From positions 1 to 34,907 of the forward strand of contig JAFVBF010000003.1 in the NCBI GenBank assembly GCA_017480145.1: a stretch of 34,907 nt of DNA, given 5' to 3'. Below are positions 1-7,502 of the stretch, in pieces. Each line of letters starts with the position of its first letter. The stretch's first letter is position 1. The stretch comes from Bacteroidales bacterium. GTDB lineage: Bacteria > Bacteroidota > Bacteroidia > Bacteroidales > P3. A model generated the notes under the pieces. It had not been told where the DNA came from and ran no database searches. It worked only from the letters and a program-made list of their open reading frames with translations. A program made the position numbers and the translations under genes.

Positions 1-1
1 G

Positions 2-352
2 CCGCCTCGGACTATGGTTGAGCCCATTCACGATGAGACTCGAACCAGTTTTGCCGACAACACGCAAGGGGTTCCCTATGCCGTCTACAACATTGGAGGC
101 GGTCGGCCGGAGAACCTCTTGGACTTTGTGCAGACGCTGCAAGAGGAGTTGGTCAGGGCTGGAGTATTGCCCGAGGATTACGACTTCGAGGCGCACAAAG
201 AGCTTGCTCCGATGCAACCTGGCGACGTGCCCACCACCTTTGCCGACACCGAGGCACTGGACAGAGCCACTGGCTTCACTCCTCAGATACCCCTGCGCGA
301 AGGCTTGAGACGATTCGCCGAGTGGTATAAGGTGTTCTATGATGCAGATTAA
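2..352 (+). CDS. UDP-glucuronate 4-epimerase-like protein, C-terminal fragment
   Basis: This is the 3' end of a gene that begins before the window; the frame is open from base 2. The roughly 116 visible residues match the C-terminal part of extended SDR sugar-nucleotide epimerases of the CapI/UDP-glucuronate 4-epimerase type: YNIGGGRPENLLDFV, then MQPGDVPTTFADT, then GFTPQ and a final EGLRRFAEWYKVFY. In this family the enzyme interconverts UDP-glucuronate and UDP-galacturonate in the cytoplasm for capsule or EPS repeat units. The Rossmann NAD-binding half and catalytic residues lie outside the window, so the substrate cannot be confirmed. The gene is visibly G+C-richer than the pse genes that follow about 110 bases downstream. 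Confidence 0.85.
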   Translation, partial: PPRTMVEPIHDETRTSFADNTQGVPYAVYNIGGGRPENLLDFVQTLQEELVRAGVLPEDYDFEAHKELAPMQPGDVPTTFADTEALDRATGFTPQIPLREGLRRFAEWYKVFYDAD

Positions 353-461
353 TAAACACACACATCACTAAAATAAGAAGAGTATTCACCTTAATGCATG
401 AGCTCTTTTGTATTTATATGTTAAACAATAAATAGCAAATAATATATAAAAAAATATTGAT

Positions 462-1484
462 ATGCTTAATGGAAAAACAGTTCTAATTACTGGCGGTTCG
501 GGATCGTTCGGTAAGAAATTCGTGGAGGTAATTCTTAGAGATTACCCTAATGTAAAAAAAATCATCATCTACTCTCGAGGCGAGCTGAAGCAGTTCAATA
601 TGAAACAGCGCTGGCCAGAATGCAAGTACCCTCAACTTCGCTATTTTATTGGTGATGTACGTGATAGGGATCGGATGGTGCGGGCTTGCGAAGGAGTTGA
701 CGTCATTATTCATGCGGCAGCCATTAAGCAGGTCGACACAGCCGAGTACAACCCAGACGAATGCATCAAGACAAATGTTAATGGTGCCCAAAATGTCATA
801 GCTGCAGCTCTTTCTTGTGGAGTAAAAGATGTGGTTGCGCTGTCCACAGATAAGGCGTGTGCACCAATCAACCTATATGGTGCAACCAAACTGACCAGCG
901 ATAAGTTGTTCACGGCAGCAAACAACATTAAAGGAGCTAAAGATGTGCGGTTTTCTGTAGTCCGATATGGCAATGTGATGGGGAGCAGAGGAAGTGTTAT
1001 TCCATTCTTTATCAATAAGCGTGATAGTGGCGCTACGGAAATTCCAATCACGGATATGCGCATGACACGTTTTAATATCTCTTTAGAGGAAGGCGTGGCG
1101 TTGGTTATGTATGCACTTGGACATCATTTAGGGGGAGAAATATTTATCCCCAAAATTCCTTCGTATCACATCAAGGATGTTGCCACGGCCATAGCTCCAA
1201 ACCTGCCGCAGGTCGAAGTTGGAATCCGCCCAGGAGAAAAACTACACGAGGAGATGATAACTATTACCGATGCTCTTGATACAATCGATCTTGGGAAATA
1301 CTATGCTATTCTTCCTTCGGTGTCGTTCTGTTGGGGGAGGGAAGACTATATTAAGCACCACAATGCAAAGCCTGTTCCCTTTGGTTTTCATTATAGTTCT
1401 GATAGTAATGAACAGTGGGAGACAGTCGAATCAATGCGAGAAAACATTAGGAAGTATGTGTATCCTAACTTTGAAGTAAAATGA
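462..1484 (+). CDS. pseB: UDP-N-acetylglucosamine 4,6-dehydratase (inverting), PseB
   Basis: A 340-residue extended SDR enzyme, the usual length of PseB. The NAD(P)-binding GGSGSFG lies at residues 11-17, the STDKA segment gives D130 and K131, and Y139 with K143 form the YxxxK pair. PseB removes water from UDP-GlcNAc and inverts C-5 to give the 4-keto-6-deoxy-L-altro (arabino) sugar, the first step to pseudaminic acid. The D-K pair replacing the common T-D-E of retaining dehydratases supports PseB over a plain 4,6-dehydratase. Its stop overlaps the start of pseC (ATGA), so the two are translationally coupled. It is the first gene of the A+T-richer block. Confidence 0.93.
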   Translation: MLNGKTVLITGGSGSFGKKFVEVILRDYPNVKKIIIYSRGELKQFNMKQRWPECKYPQLRYFIGDVRDRDRMVRACEGVDVIIHAAAIKQVDTAEYNPDECIKTNVNGAQNVIAAALSCGVKDVVALSTDKACAPINLYGATKLTSDKLFTAANNIKGAKDVRFSVVRYGNVMGSRGSVIPFFINKRDSGATEIPITDMRMTRFNISLEEGVALVMYALGHHLGGEIFIPKIPSYHIKDVATAIAPNLPQVEVGIRPGEKLHEEMITITDALDTIDLGKYYAILPSVSFCWGREDYIKHHNAKPVPFGFHYSSDSNEQWETVESMRENIRKYVYPNFEVK

Positions 1485-2647
1485 TAGAGAAACCAATTCC
1501 ATACGGTCACCAGAACATTAACGATGAAGATGTGCAGGCTGTTGTAGCTGCTTTGAAGTCTGACTACATGACGCAAGGTCCGCTAATTAGACAGTTTGAG
1601 ATAGACTTTGCCAAGTACCTTGGGGTGGAGTATGCTTGTATGGTGAGTAATGGTACAGCAGCCCTGCACCTTTGTGCCATGGCATTGGATATTAAGCCCG
1701 GTGACAAGATTATCACAACACCTATTACTTTTGTTGCTTCTGCTAATGGCTTCCGTTATCAGGGAGCAGAAGTGGTATTCTGTGACATCGATTCCAAGAC
1801 CTTCTTGATGGATTTGGATAAACTTGAGCAGATACTCAAAGCGTCTCCGAAGGGAACTTACAAGGCCGTTGTACCCGTTGACTTTGCCGGTTATCCCATT
1901 GACGAGGAAAAACTTCGTAGATTGGCTGATGAATATGGCTTTGCCATTGTAGTTGATGCCTGCCATGCACCTGGAGGTAGCTTTGTGGATAGCAAAGGTG
2001 AGAAGCAGATGATTGGAAACTGCAAGTACGCAGACTTTACAGTATTTTCATTCCATCCTGTGAAGCATATTGCAACGGGTGAAGGTGGGGCTATTACCAC
2101 CAATCGCAAAGACCTTTATGACAAGGTTGTGCTCTTCCGTACTCATGGTATAACCAAAGACCCTGCCTTATTGGATACAAGCGATGGTGGCTGGTATTAT
2201 GAAATGCAAGAGTTGGGTTACAACTATCGCATTACCGAGATGCAGGCAGCCCTTGGCATCAGCCAATTGAAGCGTTTGAACTGGAGCATCCAGCGTAGAA
2301 ATGAGATTGCCAAGAAGTATGATGAGGCATTCAAAGGAATGGTTGTGAAGACTCCTTTCCGTCAGGTGGGGGTTACTCATGCTTTCCATCTATATGTTAT
2401 TCAGGTACCCACCGACAAGCGCAAGGGGTTGTACGACTACTTGCGAGCCAACAATGTCAATTCTCAAGTGCTGTATATTCCAGTCCATACTATGCCATAT
2501 TATCGGCAGTTTGGTTGGAAGAAGGGGGATCTGCCTGTGGCTGAAGACTACTATAGCAAATGTTTATCTCTACCCATGTTTCCGACGCTTACCGAGGAAG
2601 AACAGGATTGGATTATTGCAAAGGTTAAAGAGTTTTTTAATTTGTGA
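1481..2647 (+). CDS. pseC: UDP-4-keto-6-deoxy-L-AltNAc aminotransferase, PseC
   Basis: A 388-residue PLP-dependent DegT/DnrJ/EryC1 aminotransferase. VSNGTAALHL (about 55-64) is the cofactor phosphate region, D159 in VVDACH contacts the pyridine ring, and K195 in FSFHPVKHIATGEGG is the Schiff-base lysine. PseC converts the PseB product into UDP-4-amino-4,6-dideoxy-L-AltNAc, whose new amine becomes the C-7 nitrogen of pseudaminic acid. The FSFHPVKHIATGEGG signature and direct coupling to pseB separate it from other sugar aminotransferases. The next gene starts five bases after the stop. Confidence 0.93.
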   Translation: MIEKPIPYGHQNINDEDVQAVVAALKSDYMTQGPLIRQFEIDFAKYLGVEYACMVSNGTAALHLCAMALDIKPGDKIITTPITFVASANGFRYQGAEVVFCDIDSKTFLMDLDKLEQILKASPKGTYKAVVPVDFAGYPIDEEKLRRLADEYGFAIVVDACHAPGGSFVDSKGEKQMIGNCKYADFTVFSFHPVKHIATGEGGAITTNRKDLYDKVVLFRTHGITKDPALLDTSDGGWYYEMQELGYNYRITEMQAALGISQLKRLNWSIQRRNEIAKKYDEAFKGMVVKTPFRQVGVTHAFHLYVIQVPTDKRKGLYDYLRANNVNSQVLYIPVHTMPYYRQFGWKKGDLPVAEDYYSKCLSLPMFPTLTEEEQDWIIAKVKEFFNL

Positions 2648-2651
2648 CACA

Positions 2652-3185
2652 ATGGAAGTACCTGTATTAGACGGAGAGCAAATTTATCTTCGTCGCCTTA
2701 CCGAAGACGATGCGAGCGAAGCGTATGTTAGTTGGATGAACAATCCCGAGATCAACCAATATTTAGAGAGTCGTTTCTATACGCACACCATTGAGAGTAC
2801 AAAGGCATTCATCCGTTCGGTTTCTAATGATAGTAATTACCTGTTTGGTATATTCTTAAAAGACTGTGGTAAGCACATTGGAAACGTCAAAGTGGGGGGG
2901 ATAAATCATTATCATCGATATGCTGATATTGGCTTTCTGATAGGTGAAAAAGAATATTGGGGTAAGGGAATAGCAACTGAGGCTATTAAACTGGCAACTA
3001 GTTTCGCATTTGTCACATTAAGACTCCATAAGCTTTGGGGAGGCCTTTATTCACCCAATATAGGCAGTCTTCGTGCATTCCAGAAAAATGGCTACGAACA
3101 AGAAGGGGTAAAGAAGAGTCAGTATCTATTGAATGGTATTTATTATGATGATATAATGTTTGGAAAGGTCAATCCTAATGAGTAA
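2652..3185 (+). CDS. GNAT N-acetyltransferase (RimJ/RimL-like, possibly PseH-like)
   Basis: A 177-residue GNAT protein; the ATG at 2652 just after pseC is preferred to an in-frame start inside pseC. It begins with an IYLRRLTEDDASEAYVSWMNNPEIN segment typical of RimJ/RimL-type enzymes, and YWGKGIATEA (about 100) is the acetyl-CoA pyrophosphate loop. The C-terminal half has NIGSLRAFQKNGY, the usual GNAT motif B region. Its place between pseC and pseF suits acetylation of the 4-amino sugar nucleotide (PseH role), but a second GNAT at 7490 looks more like PseH, so this one may act on another position. A run of seven G (2894-2900) lies in the coding sequence and is in frame here. Confidence 0.82.
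   Translation: MEVPVLDGEQIYLRRLTEDDASEAYVSWMNNPEINQYLESRFYTHTIESTKAFIRSVSNDSNYLFGIFLKDCGKHIGNVKVGGINHYHRYADIGFLIGEKEYWGKGIATEAIKLATSFAFVTLRLHKLWGGLYSPNIGSLRAFQKNGYEQEGVKKSQYLLNGIYYDDIMFGKVNPNE
2894..2900 (+). repeat. Poly-G tract of 7 in the first GNAT gene
   Basis: Seven consecutive G encode part of KVGGIN in the GNAT gene at 2652-3185. In this copy the frame is intact. Any gain or loss not divisible by three would truncate the enzyme before its acetyl-CoA loop. Confidence 0.9.
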
Positions 3186-3903
3186 ACTATGTATAATCCC
3201 CGCTCGTGGCGGTAGCAAGCGCATCCCTCGCAAGAATATCAAGCTATTTATGGGTAAACCCATTATGGCGTATTCCATAGAGGCTGCTTTGAAAAGCGGA
3301 CTCTTTGATGAGGTGATGGTTTCTACCGACGATGAGGAGTTTGCTGAGGTTGCACGTCAGTATGGTGCAAGCGTACCGTTTTTACGTAGCGAGGCTACTG
3401 CCAACGACTATGCCACTACAGCAGACGTTCTAAACGAGGTGTTGGAGCGCTACAGAGAAATTGGAAAGGAATTTGATTCTTTCTGTTGTCTCTACTCCAC
3501 AGCACCTTTTGTTACCTCTGACCGATTAAAGAAGGCTAATGAGAAAATATCAGCAGACGTGGATGCTTGCTTTACGATGGTTCAGTATAGCTATCCCGCA
3601 CAGCGAGGCTTGCAGGTGAATGACAAAGGATATGTTGAAATGACAAATCCTGAATACCTTGGAATCCGTTCGCAAGATTTGAAATCTATTTATCACGATG
3701 CCGGTCAATTCTATTTCATCAAGACCAAAACATTCGAGACTGAGAAGACCTTGTGGGCCAAACGAACAGCTCCATTGATTCTTTCCGAACTTGAAATGCA
3801 AGACATTGATACAGAGACCGATTGGAAAATTGCAGAAATGAAGTATAAATTGTTAATTAACCCCGGGGGGGGGGAGAAGTTATGTAATACCTCTCCACGT
3901 TAG
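3178..3903 (+). CDS. pseF: Pseudaminic acid cytidylyltransferase, PseF
   Basis: A 241-residue NeuA/PseF-family CMP-nonulosonate synthetase. IIPARGGSKRIPRKN (about 5-19) is the CTP-binding signature, followed by MVSTDDEEFAE and LRSEATANDYATT. It would activate the final nonulosonate to its CMP form in the cytoplasm. The start at 3178 overlaps the upstream GNAT by eight bases. The family normally ends soon after the MKYKLL stretch; here ten G (3865-3874) follow at residue about 229 and set the last dozen residues. One G more or fewer would change the tail and stop codon but leave the catalytic body intact. Confidence 0.9.
   Translation: MSKLCIIPARGGSKRIPRKNIKLFMGKPIMAYSIEAALKSGLFDEVMVSTDDEEFAEVARQYGASVPFLRSEATANDYATTADVLNEVLERYREIGKEFDSFCCLYSTAPFVTSDRLKKANEKISADVDACFTMVQYSYPAQRGLQVNDKGYVEMTNPEYLGIRSQDLKSIYHDAGQFYFIKTKTFETEKTLWAKRTAPLILSELEMQDIDTETDWKIAEMKYKLLINPGGGEKLCNTSPR
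3865..3874 (+). repeat. Poly-G tract of 10 at the 3' end of pseF
   Basis: Ten consecutive G directly follow four C near the 3' end of pseF. It is the longest homopolymer noticed in the window. In the present length the frame ends at 3903; with 11 G a stop would come after only a few codons, and with 9 G the frame would run about 30 bases further. Confidence 0.9.
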
Positions 3904-3955
3904 CAGACCGAATGTCAGCTATCGTTATGCTGCATAATCATAGGAGGACAGCAGC

Positions 3956-4819
3956 ATGGCAAATACTGGCAAACTAGTACTTGGCACAGTACAATTCGGC
4001 ATCAATTATGGCATCAACAACACTTCTGGTCAAGTGCCTCTCAATGAAGTGTGCAAAATCTTAGAAATAGCTTCTGAGACAGGCGTCAAGACCCTTGATA
4101 CATCTTCTGCATATGGAGAGAGTGAGCGAGTCTTAGGTGAAGCCCTGAAACGCAGTAATAAACCTTTTAACATTGTTTCTAAATATCCTAAGTCCGATAT
4201 TGGGGTAAGGGAGACCTTCCAGAAGTCTCTGTCCCTCTTGGGAAGAGATGGCCTTTATGGCTATCTGGTGCATCATTTCGAGTTCTATCGGGAGCATCCT
4301 GAACTGTTCGATGAGATGACTGCACTGAAACAGGAGGGCAAGATACAGAAAGTTGGATTCTCTCTGTACAACACAGAACAGTTGCAGTATTTGCTTGACC
4401 GCAAGGTGAAGTTTGATATTCTCCAGTTCCCCTACAATATCTTCGATAAGCAGTTTGAAAGCTATATGTCCCAGCTGGTCGAGCTGGGCATTGAGATACA
4501 TACACGTTCAGCATTCTTACATGGATTGTTCTTTAGGGACACCAAGACCCTGCCTGAGAATCTGAAACCCTTAAAGAAATATCTTGATTACCTGCATATC
4601 TACTGCCAAAAACGAGGTCTCTCTGTAGAACAGTTGGCTTTGGGCTATGTGCTCTCCAATCCCTACGTGAAAGGTGCCTTGATAGGCGTAGACAACCACG
4701 AACAATTGGAAGCCAACCTGAAGGTGGCATCCGTAGAACTGACCAAAGAAGATATTGAGTACATTCATAATATAAATATTATTGAAGACTGGTTGTTAAA
4801 CCCTGTAAATTGGAATTAA
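3956..4819 (+). CDS. Aldo/keto reductase family protein of the nonulosonate cluster
   Basis: A 287-residue aldo/keto reductase with a TIM-barrel pattern. The expected tetrad can be read as D48 and Y53 in LDTSSAYG, K76 in IVSKYP, and H106 or H107 in YLVHH, so it should be an active NAD(P)H-dependent oxidoreductase. An AGGAGG ribosome site stands about ten bases before the ATG. No aldo/keto reductase is needed in the standard PseB-C-H-G-I-F route. Its position between pseF and an SpsF-like gene suggests it alters the carbonyl or hydroxyl pattern of a nonulosonate or a precursor. The substrate cannot be told from sequence. Confidence 0.85.
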   Translation: MANTGKLVLGTVQFGINYGINNTSGQVPLNEVCKILEIASETGVKTLDTSSAYGESERVLGEALKRSNKPFNIVSKYPKSDIGVRETFQKSLSLLGRDGLYGYLVHHFEFYREHPELFDEMTALKQEGKIQKVGFSLYNTEQLQYLLDRKVKFDILQFPYNIFDKQFESYMSQLVELGIEIHTRSAFLHGLFFRDTKTLPENLKPLKKYLDYLHIYCQKRGLSVEQLALGYVLSNPYVKGALIGVDNHEQLEANLKVASVELTKEDIEYIHNINIIEDWLLNPVNWN

Positions 4820-4823
4820 GGAT

Positions 4824-5603
4824 ATGGCAAAGATTTTAGCTATTACACAGGCTCGCTATGGCTCCACACGCCTACCGGCAAAGATACTGAAAAAAGTAGG
4901 AGACAAGACGTTGCTTGAAATTCACCTTAGTCGCATACTTCAAACTTACAGCATTGATAAGTTGAAGATAGCAACCACTGGAGAGGAAGGTTCTAAGTAT
5001 ATTGTTGAAGTGGCTAACAAAGTAGGAATAGAGTATCATAAAGGTTCTATAGAGGATGTGCTTACCCGTTTCTATGAAACAGCCGCACCAGAAAAACCTG
5101 ACTATATACTTCGCTTCACTTCCGATTGTCCGCTAATTGATCCTTCTGTCATTGATGACGTCGTAAACTTTGCAGTAACCCACCCAGAGTACGATTATGT
5201 TCATACCGACCCCAAGCAATTTCCTGATGGTCTCGACACGGAGATTATGAAATTCTCTGTTTTGGAAAAAACCTTCAAGGATGCCAAACTTAAGAGCGAG
5301 AGGGAGCATGTCACTTCACATATTTGGGAGAATGGTACAGCCAATGGGGGAACATTATTTAATACCTTCAATTTTCCAAATCGAGAGGGCGAGTACAATG
5401 CGAACGACTATCGCTTGACCATTGATGAGCCTGAAGACTTTGAGGTATTGAAAGTGTTGATTGAAAACCTCGGAGAAAACAAATATTGGAAAGATTACAT
5501 TGACTACTTGATTAAGCATAAAGACCTGTATGCCATCAATAGCAAGTTTGGTTACAATGAGGGATATGCTAAATCGCTTAGAAACGATAGTAAAATCAAA
5601 TAA
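4824..5603 (+). CDS. SpsF-like cytidylyltransferase family protein
   Basis: A 259-residue nucleotidyltransferase of the SpsF/CMP-KDO synthetase-like family. AITQARYGSTRLPAKIL at residues 6-22 is the nucleotide-binding signature, and LRFTSDCPLIDP (about 95-106) carries the metal-binding aspartates. SpsF of Bacillus subtilis spore polysaccharide is the name-giving member. Together with PseF this gives two likely CMP-sugar synthetases in one cluster, which suggests either two activated sugars or an activity other than nonulosonate activation. The start lies four bases after the aldo/keto reductase stop, and the aminotransferase follows 12 bases downstream. Confidence 0.83.
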   Translation: MAKILAITQARYGSTRLPAKILKKVGDKTLLEIHLSRILQTYSIDKLKIATTGEEGSKYIVEVANKVGIEYHKGSIEDVLTRFYETAAPEKPDYILRFTSDCPLIDPSVIDDVVNFAVTHPEYDYVHTDPKQFPDGLDTEIMKFSVLEKTFKDAKLKSEREHVTSHIWENGTANGGTLFNTFNFPNREGEYNANDYRLTIDEPEDFEVLKVLIENLGENKYWKDYIDYLIKHKDLYAINSKFGYNEGYAKSLRNDSKIK

Positions 5604-5615
5604 ACATTAGAAGCA

Positions 5616-6923
5616 ATGGGGAAAGGACAAGAGTTATATAAGAAAGCAAAAACAATGATTCCCGGAGGGACATCCCTCCTTTCAAAAAGGCCAGAACAAC
5701 TGTTACCTGAAAATTGGCCATCCTACTTTAGTAAGTCTAAAGGGTGTCATGTTTGGGACTTAGACGGTCACGAGTATATAGACTGTGGCTTGATGGGTGT
5801 GGGTACCAACACTCTTGGTTATGCCCGTGAAGAAGTTGATGAGGCTGTTATGAGAGTAGTTCGCGACGGAAATCTGACTACACTCAACTGCCCAGAAGAA
5901 GTCTATCTTGCAGAACGTTTGATTAAGATGAATCCTTGGGCAGGTGGTGTACGTTATACTCGAGGTGGAGGTGAAGCCAATTCTATGTGTGTTCGCATAG
6001 CGCGTGCCTATACAGGAAAAGACAAAGTGGCTATTTGTGGTTATCATGGTTGGCACGATTGGTATGTTTCTGTAAATCTTGGAGAGAATGATGCCCTTGC
6101 TGGTCACCTGTTGCCGGGCATACCTACAGCGGGTGTACCTAAAGGACTTAGGGGCACATCTATTCCATTCCATTATAACGACTTTGAGGAGATTGAAAAG
6201 ATTATTCGCAATACCCCTGATCTCGCTGCCGTTAAGATGGAAGTATGTCGCAACTTTGGCCCAGCAGAGGGCTATCTAAAGCACATCCGCAACCTCTGCA
6301 ATGAGTATGGTGTTGTCCTTATTTTTGATGAATGCACTTCTGGCTTCCGTGAGACCTTTGGCGGCCTGCACCAAAAGTATGGTATTTATCCTGACATGAC
6401 CATCTACAGTAAGACGATGGGTAATGGCTATGTGATTGCTGCAGTACTTGGTAAAAAAGAGATTATGGATGCTGCACAGGGAAGTTGGATTAGTTCAACC
6501 TTTTGGACAGACCGTATTGGTCCGACTGCCGCACTGGCCGCTCTTGATGTAATGGAAAAGACTAAGTCATGGGAATATATTACAGAGAAGGGCAAACAGA
6601 ATAAAATCCGCTGGCAGGCTTTGGCTGATAAATATAGCCTAAAGATTAACCAATGGGGTATACCTGCTTTGGCAGGATTTACTTTTGATCATCCAGACGC
6701 ACTGGCTTATAAGACCTATATCACTCAGGAGATGCTCAAGAAAGGGTATTTGGCAGGAAACCTGATGTACACCAGTCTTGCTCATACAGACGAGGTCTTA
6801 AACGGCTACTTCGAAGCACTTGATCCCATCTTCGCTGACATACGCGACTTCGAGGATGGCAAGGATGTGATGAAAGCTCTTGACGGCCCTGTATGTCAAG
6901 CTGGTTTTAAACGACTCAATTAA
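5616..6923 (+). CDS. Class III aminotransferase (glutamate-1-semialdehyde aminomutase-like)
   Basis: A 435-residue PLP enzyme of the class III fold. RGGGEANSMCVRIARAY (about 116-132) is the phosphate-binding region, CGYHGWHDWY follows, D238 in IFDECTSGFR contacts the pyridine nitrogen, and K266 in SKTMGNGY is the PLP lysine. It resembles glutamate-1-semialdehyde aminomutase but sits in a sugar cluster, far from heme genes, so a role in aminating a keto sugar is more likely. Paired with the adjacent aldo/keto reductase and SpsF-like genes it forms an extra three-gene set beyond the usual pse pathway. Its true substrate is unknown. Confidence 0.85.
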   Translation: MGKGQELYKKAKTMIPGGTSLLSKRPEQLLPENWPSYFSKSKGCHVWDLDGHEYIDCGLMGVGTNTLGYAREEVDEAVMRVVRDGNLTTLNCPEEVYLAERLIKMNPWAGGVRYTRGGGEANSMCVRIARAYTGKDKVAICGYHGWHDWYVSVNLGENDALAGHLLPGIPTAGVPKGLRGTSIPFHYNDFEEIEKIIRNTPDLAAVKMEVCRNFGPAEGYLKHIRNLCNEYGVVLIFDECTSGFRETFGGLHQKYGIYPDMTIYSKTMGNGYVIAAVLGKKEIMDAAQGSWISSTFWTDRIGPTAALAALDVMEKTKSWEYITEKGKQNKIRWQALADKYSLKINQWGIPALAGFTFDHPDALAYKTYITQEMLKKGYLAGNLMYTSLAHTDEVLNGYFEALDPIFADIRDFEDGKDVMKALDGPVCQAGFKRLN

Positions 6924-6932
6924 ATATTATTT

Positions 6933-7502
6933 ATGGCCCACTACAGGTGTCTTAAACAGCAGGAGTACACTCTTGGTGACCATTCCATTGTTCCACTCCG
7001 CTACGAGGATCGGTTTCTCATTATGAAGTGGAGAAATGAACAGATCTACCACTTGCGTCAAATTCATCCATTGACTGAGGGTGATCAACAGCGATATTTT
7101 GATAATGTTGTAGCCAAACTGTTCGATAACCCTAAACCAGAACAGATACTCTTCTCCTATTTGGAGAAGAGTATCTGCATTGGGTATGGTGGATTAGTGC
7201 ACATCAACTGGATAGACCGTAACGGAGAGATATCCTTCATTATGGATACAAAACTGGAGACAGAACACTTTCAAGAGCACTGGAGCAACTGGCTGACTAT
7301 GTTAAAGGATGTAGCCTTTACAAACTTGGGGTTGCATAAGATATATACTTACGCATTTGACTTGCGACCTCATCTATACAAAGTATTGGAAGCAAATGGT
7401 TTTATGCGCGAGGCTACATTGAAAGAACATTGTCTGTTCCAAGGAGAATACAAAGATGTTGTGTTGCATGGATTAATAAACCAAAAAGTATGCCCAAAGT
7501 AA
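6933..7502 (+). CDS. GNAT-like acyltransferase with degenerate acetyl-CoA loop
   Basis: A 189-residue protein whose plan follows GNAT enzymes: VPLRYEDRFLIMKWRNEQIYHLRQ near the N terminus, a central ISFIMD strand, and YKVLEANGFMREATLKEH near the C terminus. The usual Q/RxxGxG/A pyrophosphate loop is not visible after ISFIMD; the segment there reads LETEHFQEHWSNWLTML. It may therefore bind its cofactor in an unusual way, use another donor, or have no catalytic activity. It begins nine bases after the aminotransferase and overlaps the next gene by 13 bases. A perfect 15-base inverted repeat lies inside it at 7143-7177. Confidence 0.72.
   Translation: MAHYRCLKQQEYTLGDHSIVPLRYEDRFLIMKWRNEQIYHLRQIHPLTEGDQQRYFDNVVAKLFDNPKPEQILFSYLEKSICIGYGGLVHINWIDRNGEISFIMDTKLETEHFQEHWSNWLTMLKDVAFTNLGLHKIYTYAFDLRPHLYKVLEANGFMREATLKEHCLFQGEYKDVVLHGLINQKVCPK
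7143..7177. repeat. Perfect 15-base inverted repeat inside a GNAT gene
   Basis: CAGATACTCTTCTCC at 7143-7157 is followed by a five-base loop and its exact reverse complement at 7163-7177. As RNA this would be a strong hairpin in the middle of the coding region. There is no T-run after it, so it is not a standard terminator. Confidence 0.85.

Noticed and set aside
1130-1345. Runs of five G in pseB and elsewhere as phase-variable tracts
   Set aside because: Runs of five are common in this DNA and lie in intact frames; only the tracts of seven or more are reported.
2379-2651. Upstream extension of the first GNAT gene
   Set aside because: It runs inside pseC in another frame; the GNAT domain begins right after the ATG at 2652.
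5616-6923. Heme pathway glutamate-1-semialdehyde aminomutase (hemL)
   Set aside because: The fold matches, but the position inside a nonulosonate operon and divergent sequence argue for a sugar substrate.
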